Shown: piece after piece, positions 45,552-55,694 of the stretch
Layout of the letters: the number at the start of each line of letters is the position of its first letter
Numbering within the stretch: the first letter of the stretch is position 1
Source: Dysgonomonas sp. UBA5412
GTDB taxonomy: Bacteria; Bacteroidota; Bacteroidia; Bacteroidales; Dysgonomonadaceae
Length of the DNA: 64,000 bases
Assembly (NCBI GenBank): GCA_002409595.1
Contig: DHNQ01000021.1
Location: 1 to 64,000 of the forward strand
Reading direction: 5' to 3'
Program-made: the position numbers and the translations under genes
The notes under the pieces: model-generated
The model's input: the letters and a program-made list of their open reading frames with translations, nothing else
What the model was told of the DNA's origin: nothing
Databases searched by the model: none

Positions 45552-46922
45552 ATGAAAACATTATCAAATAAATTGCTATATATCCTTACATTCATCCTAG
45601 GGCTTTCTTTTGTAGCCTGCGATGACAGTAATAAAGGAGATCTTATTGTCAATGTAGATGTATCTATCCTTTCATTTAAGGCTAATGGGATAGAAGGAGT
45701 AATAGACGATGAGGCACAGACCATATCTATTTACGCACCTTGGTCGCAAGCTATTACGTCAATGACTACCGAAATTGAAGTACCTAAAGGAGCCACAGTA
45801 ACTCCGGCTAATGCCTCGAATGTCAATCTTGCCGAAGGCGCTAATTATCGAGTACTTAATGGTAATCTGTATTGGGATTATACAGTAAAGGCAGAATATA
45901 GTAAGATGCTCACATTTGCTATTGGTAGCTATAAAGGTAAAATCGACTATAATACGGGTGAAATCACTGTCAAATATCCGATAGGTTTATCTTTAACAAA
46001 TCTATCTCCTGTATTTACCACTACACCGGGAGCTACAGTTGAGCCTAAATCGGGGACTGTTAACGATTTTACAAAACCGGTAAAATACACTATCTCATAT
46101 ATGGGCGAGACTTTTGATTATACAGTAACAGTTATTCCATCCAACTTTGAGCCGATTGCGTTTCTTGGCACAGCCGAGTCTGCATCTGCCATTGCCGATG
46201 AAGACGAAAAAGCTGCATATAAATGGTTTAGTGAAAATGTTGCAGACTTCACATATATATCATTAAGCGATATAAAGGATGATAAAGTAAATGTCAACAA
46301 CTTTAAAGTAATCTGGTGGCATCTGGATGGGGATGATAGTAATTTGCCTACCGATGCGACCGGATCATCCGTTGTCAATAAATTGAAAGACTATTATCAG
46401 AATGGAGGCTCATTTTTCCTTTCTTCGTGGGCTGTGCAATATGTTGCAAATCTGGGAATAGCAAAAGACGGTAAAGCTGTGAATAATATGTGGGGACAAG
46501 GAAATACAGCATTTACTATAGATGACGATTGGGGTATCTGCTTCAAAGGGAATGAATCTCATCCGATCTTTGAAGGATTGGCTCGCAAAGCCGGATCGGA
46601 TAATGTTGCCTTCCTTTTAAGTAAAGGTGTTAAGGCAAAAGCTCACAATGCCCTTTGGAACTTCGAGTGGGGTGATTATGCTAACAATGTTCCGAAATGG
46701 ACTGCTGAAAATGGAGCTGTTAATCTGGCTAGTTTTCATTGGAATGTAGACATGAACAGATCTGGAATTTTTGAATATCCAAAATCCGGAACTAGTGGAC
46801 GTGCTATCTGTATCGGATTGGAAAGTTACGATTGGTATAATGAAGATAATTCTCCCGAAAATACCTACGTTGGTAATATTGAATTGTTAACATCAAATAT
46901 TCTTGAATATCTTTCAGAATAA
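45552..46922 (+). CDS. DUF4960-domain surface lipoprotein, SusE position
   Basis: A lipoprotein signal ends at Cys23 (FVACDDSNKGD). The first half has two Ig-like segments (about 30-115 and 115-195) of the DUF5018 kind; the second half (about 200-456) is DUF4960-like, with a Rossmann-style glutamine-amidotransferase-like look (VIWWHLDGDDSNLP, GGSFFLSSWAVQYV). In the B. thetaiotaomicron levan locus a protein of this type (BT1761) binds levan at the surface. It follows SusC and SusD and precedes the surface GH32. It is probably a glycan-binding protein without enzymatic activity. Confidence 0.82.
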   Translation: MKTLSNKLLYILTFILGLSFVACDDSNKGDLIVNVDVSILSFKANGIEGVIDDEAQTISIYAPWSQAITSMTTEIEVPKGATVTPANASNVNLAEGANYRVLNGNLYWDYTVKAEYSKMLTFAIGSYKGKIDYNTGEITVKYPIGLSLTNLSPVFTTTPGATVEPKSGTVNDFTKPVKYTISYMGETFDYTVTVIPSNFEPIAFLGTAESASAIADEDEKAAYKWFSENVADFTYISLSDIKDDKVNVNNFKVIWWHLDGDDSNLPTDATGSSVVNKLKDYYQNGGSFFLSSWAVQYVANLGIAKDGKAVNNMWGQGNTAFTIDDDWGICFKGNESHPIFEGLARKAGSDNVAFLLSKGVKAKAHNALWNFEWGDYANNVPKWTAENGAVNLASFHWNVDMNRSGIFEYPKSGTSGRAICIGLESYDWYNEDNSPENTYVGNIELLTSNILEYLSE

Positions 46923-46939
46923 ACAAATAAATAAGTCAG

Positions 46940-46974
46940 GCAATCTGGCATGTAATAAAGATGTCGGATTGCCA
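46940..46974 (+). terminator. Intercistronic hairpin between DUF4960 and GH32 genes
   Basis: GGCAATCTGGCAT (46940-46952) pairs with ATGTCGGATTGCC (46962-46974) along 13 base pairs, two of them G-U, with a 9-base loop. No strong T run follows, so complete termination is unlikely. Confidence 0.6.
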
Positions 46975-46995
46975 TTATTTCAAAAATAGAATACG

Positions 46996-48486
46996 ATGAA
47001 TTTAAAATATACACTAGCTACCCTTTCATTATGCACGCTAAGTTTCTTTGCATGCAATAATGATCACGATTATGTAAGTAATGATCCTAATGCGGCAATG
47101 GATGCGCCTGTGTGCTATGACGTGAATGATGTGGTATTTGATTATAAAATATTCTTTCATCCTCATAATGCTTGGGTTGGAGACCCTATGCCATTCTTCG
47201 AAAATGGAAAGTTCCATGTGTTTTACCTTCAGGACGAACGCCCTGCAGGAAGCACCTTCCATCCTTGGTATCTTACTACCACTACCGATTTTGTAAATTA
47301 TGAAGATAAAGGCGAAGCAATTCCTTGTGGAGAAGATAAATCTCAGGAGGATGCTTTGGGAACAGGCTCTGTATTTAAGAATGGAAATACATATTATGCT
47401 TTTTATACAGCACATAATGGCGATTTAGACCCGAAAGAGAAAATCTATTTTGCTACTTCATCCGACTTGAATACGTGGACAAAGCAACCATCATTTAGCT
47501 TCGAAGCCCCTAATGGATATGACCGTAATGAATTTCGGGATCCGATAGTATTTAAAGAAGGAGAAAGCTTCAAAATGTTGTTGAGTACCAGAGCCGATGT
47601 TGGTGGAGGAGCTTGGAAAGGTGTGGTTGCTCAATTCGAATCCGATGATTTATTAAATTGGGTTCCCGATGCCAAAAATCCATTCTTTTATATAGATAAT
47701 GACGCTTTTATGGTCGAATGCCCGGACGTATTTATTGATGGAAATTATCAATATCTCATTTATTCTGGAATTGACGATCGTTTAGTACATTACAAATATC
47801 GCAAAAATGGTTCTACCGAGTGGATCACACCTGCTAATAGTGCTTTAGATGGTATCGCTTTTTATGCTGCTAAAACAGCATCTGATGGCAATAATCGCTA
47901 TTTATTCGGATGGATTCCAAGCAAGGGGGGATATAAAGATGACGGCGTATATGATTGGGGTGGATCTTTGGCAGTTCATCGTTTGATCCAAAATGCTGAT
48001 GGTACACTCAATGTATCTATTGCAGAATCTCTTAATAATAATTTTACTGAAACCACAACGATTGATCCGACCGAATTTAATTCTTCGGAACGTGAACAAA
48101 AAGTATTTGATCGCTTAGATAAAGGTGCTTCTAAAATATCTGCAAAAATAAAAGCCGGATCGGCGACTAATTTTGGCTTCTCATTTGGTGTTTGTGGAAA
48201 TCAGCGCGAAGTGTACGATTTAATATTTGATTTAGAAAACAATCAATTACGACTAGATAAGAATGTGAGAGGACAAACTCCAACTACAACAACTTCTATT
48301 AATCTTCCTGTTCCTGCGAATAAGGAATTTGATGTTACCATCATTACCGAAGGTTCTATTGCTGTTGTATATGTAAACAATCAGATCGCTTTGTCTACTC
48401 GTATCTATAAAATGAATCAGAATCCATGGGGTATATTCTCTAATGCGGGTTCTGTAACATTCTCAGACGTGAAACTTTCAAAATAA
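46996..48486 (+). CDS. GH32 surface endo-fructanase (levanase-like)
   Basis: A lipoprotein signal (Cys20, SFFACNND) and a GH32 five-bladed propeller with the nucleophile at Asp63 (NAWVGDPMPF, a variant of the usual WxNDPNG), the transition-state Asp182 (FRDP) and the acid/base Glu241 (VECPDVF). A C-terminal beta-sandwich of about 150 residues follows. The variant nucleophile motif and the lipid anchor match the surface endo-acting levanase of Bacteroides (BT1760 type), which cuts levan into oligosaccharides for SusC import. Six bases separate it from the next GH32 gene. Confidence 0.88.
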   Translation: MNLKYTLATLSLCTLSFFACNNDHDYVSNDPNAAMDAPVCYDVNDVVFDYKIFFHPHNAWVGDPMPFFENGKFHVFYLQDERPAGSTFHPWYLTTTTDFVNYEDKGEAIPCGEDKSQEDALGTGSVFKNGNTYYAFYTAHNGDLDPKEKIYFATSSDLNTWTKQPSFSFEAPNGYDRNEFRDPIVFKEGESFKMLLSTRADVGGGAWKGVVAQFESDDLLNWVPDAKNPFFYIDNDAFMVECPDVFIDGNYQYLIYSGIDDRLVHYKYRKNGSTEWITPANSALDGIAFYAAKTASDGNNRYLFGWIPSKGGYKDDGVYDWGGSLAVHRLIQNADGTLNVSIAESLNNNFTETTTIDPTEFNSSEREQKVFDRLDKGASKISAKIKAGSATNFGFSFGVCGNQREVYDLIFDLENNQLRLDKNVRGQTPTTTTSINLPVPANKEFDVTIITEGSIAVVYVNNQIALSTRIYKMNQNPWGIFSNAGSVTFSDVKLSK

Positions 48487-48492
48487 AAATAG

Positions 48493-50706
48493 ATGGATTA
48501 TAAATTAAAAATATGCAGTGGGCTACTTTGTCTTAGCCTTATCGGTTGTAGTACAAAATCAGATATCGTTATAGATGATTTTGAATCTGGAAATTTTGAT
48601 AAATGGACGGTAGAGGGAGACGCCTTTGGTGCTGTACCTGCTTCAGGGAGTTATGCCGGTCAGCAAAATGTAGAAGGATTTCAAGGAAAATTCCTTGCTA
48701 ATAGTTTTAACGGAGGAGACGATTCTCGTGGTACACTCGTGTCGCAGGAATTTAATATAGAAAGAGACTATATTAATTTTCTTATAGGAGGAGGTATGCA
48801 TGCAGATACATATATAGAACTCGAAGTTGGAGGGAAGAGTATCTACAAATCTCGTTCTGTGGTAGAAACAGAAACTCTGCAATGGATGACATGGGATGTG
48901 AAAGATTATCAAGGACAGAAAGCTGTTATCCGCATTGTTGATAATCAACGTGGTGGATGGGGACATATTCTCATAGACCAGATAGAACAAGGAAATAAAG
49001 TAAAAAGTGTATTTATGGTAAATCATAAACTAACATTTGATGCTGAAAAGCAATTCTTATTATTACCGATAGAAGATAATGGACCCGAGTCTCACATTCA
49101 ACTGTCAGTAGACGGGCAAGACATCGGTGTACCAATGCACATTCGTGTAGCACAAGCTAAAGTCGATTATTGGGTTCCTATTAATATTGCAAATTATAAA
49201 GGAAAGAAGGTCGAATTGACTTTCGATCATGTAAAAACAACAGATATAGGTTTTGAGCAAATAAAACAATCAGACTCTTTCGATTTCAATTACGGAGAAC
49301 AATATCGTCCATTATACCATTTTTCAGCTCAGTACGGATGGATCAATGATCCTAATGGAATGGTATATCATAATGGCGAATATCATTTGTTCTTTCAATA
49401 TAACCCATACGGTTCTAAGTGGGCTAATATGAATTGGGGACATACTGTGAGCAAGGATTTGAAGAAATGGGAATATATGCCGGTAGCATTAGCTCCCGAT
49501 TCACTAGGTGCAATATTTTCAGGAAGTGCTGTAATAGATAAAAATAATACTGCCGGATTTGGAAAAGATGCAATGATTGCAATTTATACATCAGCCGGAG
49601 CAGCTCAAACCCAATCCATTGCATATAGTACAGATAATGGACGTACATTTACTAAATACGATCAAAATCCGGTCTTGGCAGATCCTAAGATTGCTGATTT
49701 CCGTGATCCTAAAGTCTTTTGGCATACACCTTCAGATCAATGGGTGATGTCTTTAGCTACATCTCAAACTATTTCATTCTATGGCTCTAAAAACCTGAAG
49801 GAATGGAATAAGCTAAGCGAATTCGGAGAAGGCATTGGCGCACATGGTGGAGTCTGGGAATGTCCCGATTTATTTCCTTTAACGTATAATGGACAGACTA
49901 AATGGGTATTATTCGTTAGTATTAACCCCGGAGGACCTAATGGAGGAAGTGCTACTCAGTACTTTATCGGAAACTTTGATGGCAAAACGTTTAAACCAGA
50001 GAGTATGGATTATCCGTTATGGCTAGACTACGGACGTGATAACTACGCCGGAGTGACTTGGAGTAATATTCCTGCAAGCGATGGACGCCACTTATTTATT
50101 GGGTGGATGAATAACTGGGATTATGCAAATCTATTGCCGATAGTTAATTTCCGTGGAGCGATGACTATTCCTCGCGAATTACATTTGGCTCATAACGGTA
50201 AACATTTGGTTGTAGCTAATCCTCCGGCAAAAGAAATGCTTGGATTGAGAAGAGATGCTGTGAAAATAGAAAATACACAAGTCGATAAATCATATAAGAT
50301 AGAAAAATTGTTGAAAGACAATCAAGGAGCCTATGAGATAGAGTTTACTGCTAAAGTAGGGAATACTGATAATTTCGAATTTAAGTTGGAAAACCTAAAA
50401 GGAGAGAACGTGCGTTTTATCTTTGATCTGGCTAAAAATACTCTTTCTGTCGACCGTTCTAAGAGTGGACTTATCGATTTTAGTAATAACTTTGCTTCAG
50501 CTGTAATTGATGCCCCTTTGGTGAAAAAAGAAACATATAAAGTAAGGTTGCTAGTTGATAAAGCATCTACCGAGTTGTTTATAAATGATGGAGAGTTAGT
50601 GCAGACCAATACGGTTTTCCCTACCGAGCCATATAATTCATTGATCTTTGAAGCTACTGGCGGAACAATGAATGTGGAAGATATTAATATCTACAATTTA
50701 AAATAA
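48493..50706 (+). CDS. GH32 exo-fructosidase with N-terminal DUF4980-like domains
   Basis: The 737-residue protein starts with a lipoprotein-like signal (Cys19, LIGCSTKS). Residues 25-260 form two beta-sandwich units of the kind found N-terminal to Bacteroides GH32 enzymes. The GH32 catalytic part begins near residue 270, with canonical WINDPNG (nucleophile Asp286), FRDP (Asp405) and WECPD (acid/base Glu456), and a C-terminal beta-sandwich follows. It probably releases fructose from imported oligosaccharides in the periplasm. Exo-acting levanase, inulinase or sucrase activity cannot be told apart by eye. Confidence 0.9.
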   Translation: MDYKLKICSGLLCLSLIGCSTKSDIVIDDFESGNFDKWTVEGDAFGAVPASGSYAGQQNVEGFQGKFLANSFNGGDDSRGTLVSQEFNIERDYINFLIGGGMHADTYIELEVGGKSIYKSRSVVETETLQWMTWDVKDYQGQKAVIRIVDNQRGGWGHILIDQIEQGNKVKSVFMVNHKLTFDAEKQFLLLPIEDNGPESHIQLSVDGQDIGVPMHIRVAQAKVDYWVPINIANYKGKKVELTFDHVKTTDIGFEQIKQSDSFDFNYGEQYRPLYHFSAQYGWINDPNGMVYHNGEYHLFFQYNPYGSKWANMNWGHTVSKDLKKWEYMPVALAPDSLGAIFSGSAVIDKNNTAGFGKDAMIAIYTSAGAAQTQSIAYSTDNGRTFTKYDQNPVLADPKIADFRDPKVFWHTPSDQWVMSLATSQTISFYGSKNLKEWNKLSEFGEGIGAHGGVWECPDLFPLTYNGQTKWVLFVSINPGGPNGGSATQYFIGNFDGKTFKPESMDYPLWLDYGRDNYAGVTWSNIPASDGRHLFIGWMNNWDYANLLPIVNFRGAMTIPRELHLAHNGKHLVVANPPAKEMLGLRRDAVKIENTQVDKSYKIEKLLKDNQGAYEIEFTAKVGNTDNFEFKLENLKGENVRFIFDLAKNTLSVDRSKSGLIDFSNNFASAVIDAPLVKKETYKVRLLVDKASTELFINDGELVQTNTVFPTEPYNSLIFEATGGTMNVEDINIYNLK

Positions 50707-50716
50707 AAAGAATTAA

Positions 50717-51877
50717 ATGAAACAAAAAAGTGTATATGCAAGTCTATTACCTGTAATGCTGGCTTTTTTCTGTATGGGATTTGTCGACCTTGTAGGTGTT
50801 GCATCTAATTATGTAAAAGCCGATTTAACGCTGAGCGATACAGAAGCCAATCTATTCCCGTCGATGGTCTTCTTTTGGTTTTTACTTTTTTCCGTACCCA
50901 CAGGGGTTTTGATGGGAAAGATTGGGCGGCGCAAAACTGTGATAATCAGTCTTGTTATTACAGCTCTTTCTTTGGTGGTACCGATGTTAAGTTATTCGTA
51001 CACCTCTATGCTTGTTTCCTTTTCCCTACTCGGTATAGGAAATACATTGATGCAAGTTTCGCTAAACCCTCTTTTATCTACTATTGTAAAAGGCGATAAA
51101 CTTGCCAGTTCATTGACTTTTGGTCAGTTTGTGAAAGCCATAGCTTCATTTATAGCTCCTATCATAATGGCAAGAGCAGCGTTAATGTTCGATAATTGGC
51201 GATTGCTATTCCCTCTATTTATGGTGATAGCTATACTTGCTACCCTTTGGCTTGGATTTACGTCCATTCAGGAAGAAAAGAATGACAGCAAAAATGCTTC
51301 ATTCAAAGAATGTTTTGCTTTATTGGGTAATAAGTTTATATTACTTTGTTTCTTAGGGATAATGTGCCATGTAGGGATAGATGTTGGTGTAAATGCGACA
51401 GCACCTAAAATCTTGATGGAAAGATTAGGTATGAGCCTGCAAGACGCTACATATTCTACCAGTGTTTATTTCTTGTTCCGCACTATAGGCTGTTTTGCCG
51501 GAGCATTTATTCTTGCTAGGTTTTCTTCTAAAAAGTTCTTTGCTATTAGTGTGGCTTGTATGATTTTATCTATGATCGGATTTTTTATCTTCGATGCAAA
51601 AATTGCATTATACATCGCTATTGCCTTAGTTGGGTTTGGAAATTCGAATGTCTTCTCTATCATTTTCTCTCAAGCACTGCTTCAAAATCCTGATAAGAAA
51701 AATGAAACTTCAGGGTTGATGATTATGGGACTTTTTGGTGGTACAATTTTCCCTTTCTTCATGGGATTGGCAACCGATTCTTTGTCATCACAAGTTGGAG
51801 CGTTGGCTGTAATGTGTATCGGTGTTGTTTATCTGCTTTTCATGTCCTTCAAATTGAAAGAGGATACAGTGGCATAA
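50717..51877 (+). CDS. MFS sugar permease (fructose/hexose, FHS type)
   Basis: A 386-residue protein with twelve hydrophobic helices and MFS loop motifs such as GKIGRRKTVI (between helices 2 and 3). It most resembles the fucose/glucose-galactose permease group that Bacteroides uses for hexoses released by periplasmic glycosidases. Between the periplasmic GH32 and the fructokinase, it should bring fructose across the inner membrane. 10 bases after the GH32 gene and 35 before the kinase. Confidence 0.87.
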   Translation: MKQKSVYASLLPVMLAFFCMGFVDLVGVASNYVKADLTLSDTEANLFPSMVFFWFLLFSVPTGVLMGKIGRRKTVIISLVITALSLVVPMLSYSYTSMLVSFSLLGIGNTLMQVSLNPLLSTIVKGDKLASSLTFGQFVKAIASFIAPIIMARAALMFDNWRLLFPLFMVIAILATLWLGFTSIQEEKNDSKNASFKECFALLGNKFILLCFLGIMCHVGIDVGVNATAPKILMERLGMSLQDATYSTSVYFLFRTIGCFAGAFILARFSSKKFFAISVACMILSMIGFFIFDAKIALYIAIALVGFGNSNVFSIIFSQALLQNPDKKNETSGLMIMGLFGGTIFPFFMGLATDSLSSQVGALAVMCIGVVYLLFMSFKLKEDTVA

Positions 51878-51912
51878 TGAACTAAAGATCAATATAAATA
51901 ATAAAATATAGA

Positions 51913-52800
51913 ATGAAAAATATTGTTGTAGGACTAGGTGAAATTCTTTGGGATGTATTTCCCGAACGAAAAATTTTAGGAGGAGCACCGGCTAACTTTG
52001 CATATCATGTATCTCAATTTGGTTTTAACGGATATGCCGTAAGTGCTATTGGCGAAGATCTTTTAGGTAAAGAAATCTTATCCAGCCTGGAAGATAAGAA
52101 GCTTAATTACTTGATTGAAACAACTGATTTTCCGACAGGAACGGTTCAGGTAACCCTCGATAAATCGGGTGTACCTCAATATGAGATTTGTGAAAATGTA
52201 GCTTGGGATAATATACCATTTACTCCTCGCACCGAAAATCTTGCAAAAAATACGCAGACTGTTTGTTTTGGCTCTTTAGCTCAGCGAAGTCCTGTTTCTC
52301 GCGAAACTATTCGCAAATTTATTGCAGCCATGCCTGAAGATAGTTTGAAAATATTTGATATTAATCTACGTTTAGAATATTATACCAAAGAGATTATTGA
52401 AGAATCATTGCAGATGGCGAATATGATGAAAATCAATGATGAAGAAGTCTTAAAGGTAGCAACATTATTTGGATGGGATGGTGAAGAACAAGATATCTGC
52501 AAAAGACTATTAAGTGAATATAATCTTGATATTCTCATTCTCACTAAAGGCACAGAAGGTAGCTTTGTATTCACACCTCGCCAAACATCATATCAGCCTA
52601 CTCCAAAGGTACATGTGGCTGATACCGTAGGTGCAGGCGACTCTTTTACTGCTGCTTTTGTAGCTGCCTATCTGCATGGAGAACGCATTGAGGACGCTCA
52701 TCAATTGGCGGTAGAAGTTTCCGCTTATGTTTGCGTACAACATGGAGCTATGCCGAAGCTAGCGGATGCCTATCTTGAATTGTTTCGAAACAGAGGTTAG
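51913..52800 (+). CDS. PfkB-family fructokinase
   Basis: A 295-residue sugar kinase. The N-terminal GEILWDVFP and GGAPANFA motifs and the C-terminal DTVGAGDSFTAAF signature with catalytic base Asp243 identify a PfkB-family fructokinase, which forms fructose 6-phosphate in the cytoplasm. It is the last gene of the fructan operon; a strong terminator follows. The path from surface levan cutting to glycolysis is thus complete in this operon. Confidence 0.92.
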   Translation: MKNIVVGLGEILWDVFPERKILGGAPANFAYHVSQFGFNGYAVSAIGEDLLGKEILSSLEDKKLNYLIETTDFPTGTVQVTLDKSGVPQYEICENVAWDNIPFTPRTENLAKNTQTVCFGSLAQRSPVSRETIRKFIAAMPEDSLKIFDINLRLEYYTKEIIEESLQMANMMKINDEEVLKVATLFGWDGEEQDICKRLLSEYNLDILILTKGTEGSFVFTPRQTSYQPTPKVHVADTVGAGDSFTAAFVAAYLHGERIEDAHQLAVEVSAYVCVQHGAMPKLADAYLELFRNRG

Positions 52801-52819
52801 TCTCTGATTTTATACTGTT

Positions 52820-52857
52820 AAAAAGTACTATTATATATAAATACAATAGTACTTTTT
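52820..52857 (+). terminator. Terminator of the fructan operon
   Basis: AAAAAGTACTATT (52820-52832) and AATAGTACTTTTT (52845-52857) are perfect 13-base complements with a 12-base loop, ending in T residues. It lies 20 bases after the fructokinase stop. Confidence 0.9.
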
Positions 52858-52890
52858 GTATTTTTATTACCTTTGGATATGTCGGATAGC

Positions 52891-55638
52891 ATGAAAATTA
52901 GATTTTTACTCTATTTACTTCCTCTTCTCTTATTGCTCTCTTGTCAACAAAATAAGAAGGCTCGTTATGTTATAGGCGTCTCACAATGTAGTGATGACTT
53001 ATGGCGTACAACGATGAATTATGAAATGGAGCGTGAAGTTGGTTTTTATAAAGATGCTGATATCATCATTAAGAGTGTAAAAGACGATACTCAGAAACAG
53101 CTTCAGGATATAGAATCTCTCATCAACCAAGGAGTCGATCTTTTGATTATTTCGCCTAATGAGTCTGCTGCCTTTACTCCCATCATACAAAAAGCGTATA
53201 AAAATGGAATACCTGTAATCTTGGTGGATAGAAAAATAGATACTGATGATTATAGTGCCTACATAGGAGCTGATAACTACCAGATAGGAAAAGACGTAGG
53301 TTTCTATGCTGCCGGAGTGCTTGAAGGTAAAGGTAATATTGTAGAAATAAGAGGATGGAATGGATCTACTTCTGATGCCGAACGTCATGCCGGCTTCATA
53401 GATGGATTGAAGAATTATCCAAACATCCGCATAATTGCAGAAGCTCGTGGCGACTTTCTTAAGGAGGGAGCAAAAAAACAGATGGTCGATATTTTGCGCG
53501 AATATGATAATATTGATCTTGTATTTGCTATGAACGATCCTATGGCGGTAGGGGTATATGAAGCAACATTGCAATATACGGGACGATCTCCATTTATTAT
53601 CGGAGTGGATGCGTTGACGGGCGAAGGTGGCGGTGTACAAAATATACAGAATAATATTCAAGATGCTTCTTTCATCTATCCTACCGGAGGTGATAAGGTG
53701 ATTGATTTGGCAATGAAGATATTGACAGGAAAACCTTTTCAGAAAGAGAATATTCTGCATACGACTGTTGTAGATAAAAGTAATGTCAGAATGTTGCAAT
53801 TGCAGACCGAGCAAATAGCCGAACAACAGCTAAAAGTAGATGCCATCAATACTTCTCTCGAAGATAGTTTGGTTAGATATGCCAATCAAAAGACACTTTT
53901 TTATATCTCTATCATTGCTATTGTACTGATTACTTTCTTTCTTTTCGTCTCCTTTAAGGCTTATAGAGCAAAAAGCCGAGCGAATCGTTTGTTGGAACAT
54001 CAGAACGATGAAATAAAACGTCAGGCTGAGGAACTTCGGGAACAGAAAGAACAATTGATCTCAATATCGAAACAACTGGAAGAGGCAACTCATTCTAAAC
54101 TTGTGTTTTTTACAAATATTTCGCATGAGTTTAAAACTCCTCTTTCCCTTATCCTTGGTCCGGTAGATTCATTGCTTTCAGAAGGTAATCTAACTAAAGA
54201 ACAACAAGATCTGCTGATTCTGATTAAGAAAAATAGTAATCGGTTACTATATCTGATTTCAGAAATTATAGAATTTCGGAGTTATGAAAATGGTAAAATG
54301 AAAATGACATTTTCGGAAGATAATATAAAACACTTTCTTGAAGACATTAACCCTCTGTTTGAAGACTCGCTGAAACGCAAGCAGATAAATTTCAGATTCG
54401 AAGCAGAAGACGTATCCTTTAATATGATATTCGATAAGGAGAAGGTTGAAAAGATATATTTTAACCTTATTTCTAATGCACTCAAATTTGTGAATAAATC
54501 CGGCGAAATAAAGGTTTGCTTAGGCAGAAAAATACTTGCCGGTGCAGACTATGTCGAATTATCCGTTTTCAATAGTGGCTCGCATATTCCATCAGAGATG
54601 TTGAACAATGTTTTCGACCGTTTCTATAAAGTAGACCAAAGCGTTGAAGGTACAGGTATTGGGCTTTCTCTGACAGCGACTCTTGTCGATGCCCATAAAG
54701 GAAAGATAGATGTTGTGAGCAGCGAAAAATCCGGAACAACTTTTTATGTAACATTACCTTATTTTCAAGAAGATGCTCTTGATCAGGATTCCTATAACTC
54801 GGGATATATAGAAGCTCGGCTGGAACTCGAAAATGAATCTGTGGAACAAGATTTATTGACTCCTCTTTCCGGCGAAGAAGAAAAGCCATTGATACTTATT
54901 GTCGAAGATAATATAGATATGCAGAAGTTTATGATACATGTTCTGAATGAAGAATATAGTATCATAACAGCCGACAATGGTAATGATGGACTTATTAAAG
55001 CAAAAAAGTATGTTCCGGATATCATTATCAGTGATGTTATGATGCCCGAAATGGATGGGTTTGAGCTATGCCGAATATTAAAAGAAAATGTTTCGACCAA
55101 TCATATACCTTTTATTATGTTGACAGCTTGCTCTCTTGACGAACAAAAATCGATAGGATTTGAAAGCGGGGCAGATGCTTATATCGCGAAACCTTTTAAT
55201 GCACATCTACTAAAAATTCGCGTTCGTAAACTGATTGAGAATAGGCAAAAAATAAAGGAGGCTTTTAGTCACAATCTGATAGACGAAACCAAAAAAGAGA
55301 CGTTGGGCGAAATAGAACAAAGTTTTATTAATGATTTTCAGGCTTATATAGAAAAGTATATTTCAAATCCCGATCTGAGTGTCGATGGATTGGCGGATCA
55401 TCTCAGTTTGTCCCGTTCTCAGCTGTATCGGAAAATAAAATCGTTAACAAACTATTCTCCAAATGAATTGATTCGAATTATAAGATTGAAATATGCAAAA
55501 CAATTGTTGAATAGTAAGACTAAATCAATATCAGAGGTTGCATACGAAACAGGTTTTTCGTCCCCTTCTTATTTTGCAAAATGCTTTAAAGATATATATG
55601 GAGAAAGCCCCACAGAGTATGTAGATCATTTGAAATAG
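52891..55638 (+). CDS. Hybrid two-component system regulator (fructose-sensing type)
   Basis: A single polypeptide of about 915 residues: signal peptide/lipid-type start (LLLLLSCQQ), a periplasmic ribose-binding-protein-like sensor (about 25-320), a membrane helix (about 335-355), a HisKA domain with phosphorylated His412 (SHEFKTPLSL), an HATPase domain, a receiver domain with Asp715 (SDVMMPEMDG) and a C-terminal AraC-type helix-turn-helix pair. The periplasmic binding-protein sensor matches BT1754, which binds free fructose and turns on the levan locus. ATG at 52891 gives the signal peptide; TTG 52873 and ATG 52879 are in frame upstream. A TACCTTTG -7 box at 52868-52875 supports the later start. 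Confidence 0.93.
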   Translation: MKIRFLLYLLPLLLLLSCQQNKKARYVIGVSQCSDDLWRTTMNYEMEREVGFYKDADIIIKSVKDDTQKQLQDIESLINQGVDLLIISPNESAAFTPIIQKAYKNGIPVILVDRKIDTDDYSAYIGADNYQIGKDVGFYAAGVLEGKGNIVEIRGWNGSTSDAERHAGFIDGLKNYPNIRIIAEARGDFLKEGAKKQMVDILREYDNIDLVFAMNDPMAVGVYEATLQYTGRSPFIIGVDALTGEGGGVQNIQNNIQDASFIYPTGGDKVIDLAMKILTGKPFQKENILHTTVVDKSNVRMLQLQTEQIAEQQLKVDAINTSLEDSLVRYANQKTLFYISIIAIVLITFFLFVSFKAYRAKSRANRLLEHQNDEIKRQAEELREQKEQLISISKQLEEATHSKLVFFTNISHEFKTPLSLILGPVDSLLSEGNLTKEQQDLLILIKKNSNRLLYLISEIIEFRSYENGKMKMTFSEDNIKHFLEDINPLFEDSLKRKQINFRFEAEDVSFNMIFDKEKVEKIYFNLISNALKFVNKSGEIKVCLGRKILAGADYVELSVFNSGSHIPSEMLNNVFDRFYKVDQSVEGTGIGLSLTATLVDAHKGKIDVVSSEKSGTTFYVTLPYFQEDALDQDSYNSGYIEARLELENESVEQDLLTPLSGEEEKPLILIVEDNIDMQKFMIHVLNEEYSIITADNGNDGLIKAKKYVPDIIISDVMMPEMDGFELCRILKENVSTNHIPFIMLTACSLDEQKSIGFESGADAYIAKPFNAHLLKIRVRKLIENRQKIKEAFSHNLIDETKKETLGEIEQSFINDFQAYIEKYISNPDLSVDGLADHLSLSRSQLYRKIKSLTNYSPNELIRIIRLKYAKQLLNSKTKSISEVAYETGFSSPSYFAKCFKDIYGESPTEYVDHLK

Positions 55639-55694
55639 AAGTTGGATAATAGCCAATATATTTTACTAACTTTGTTTCTTTGCAGATTGGAAAT

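Noticed and set aside
46996..48486. First GH32 considered inactive because WxNDPNG is missing
   Set aside because: The nucleophile Asp, the RDP Asp and the ECP Glu are all present; only the residues around the nucleophile differ.
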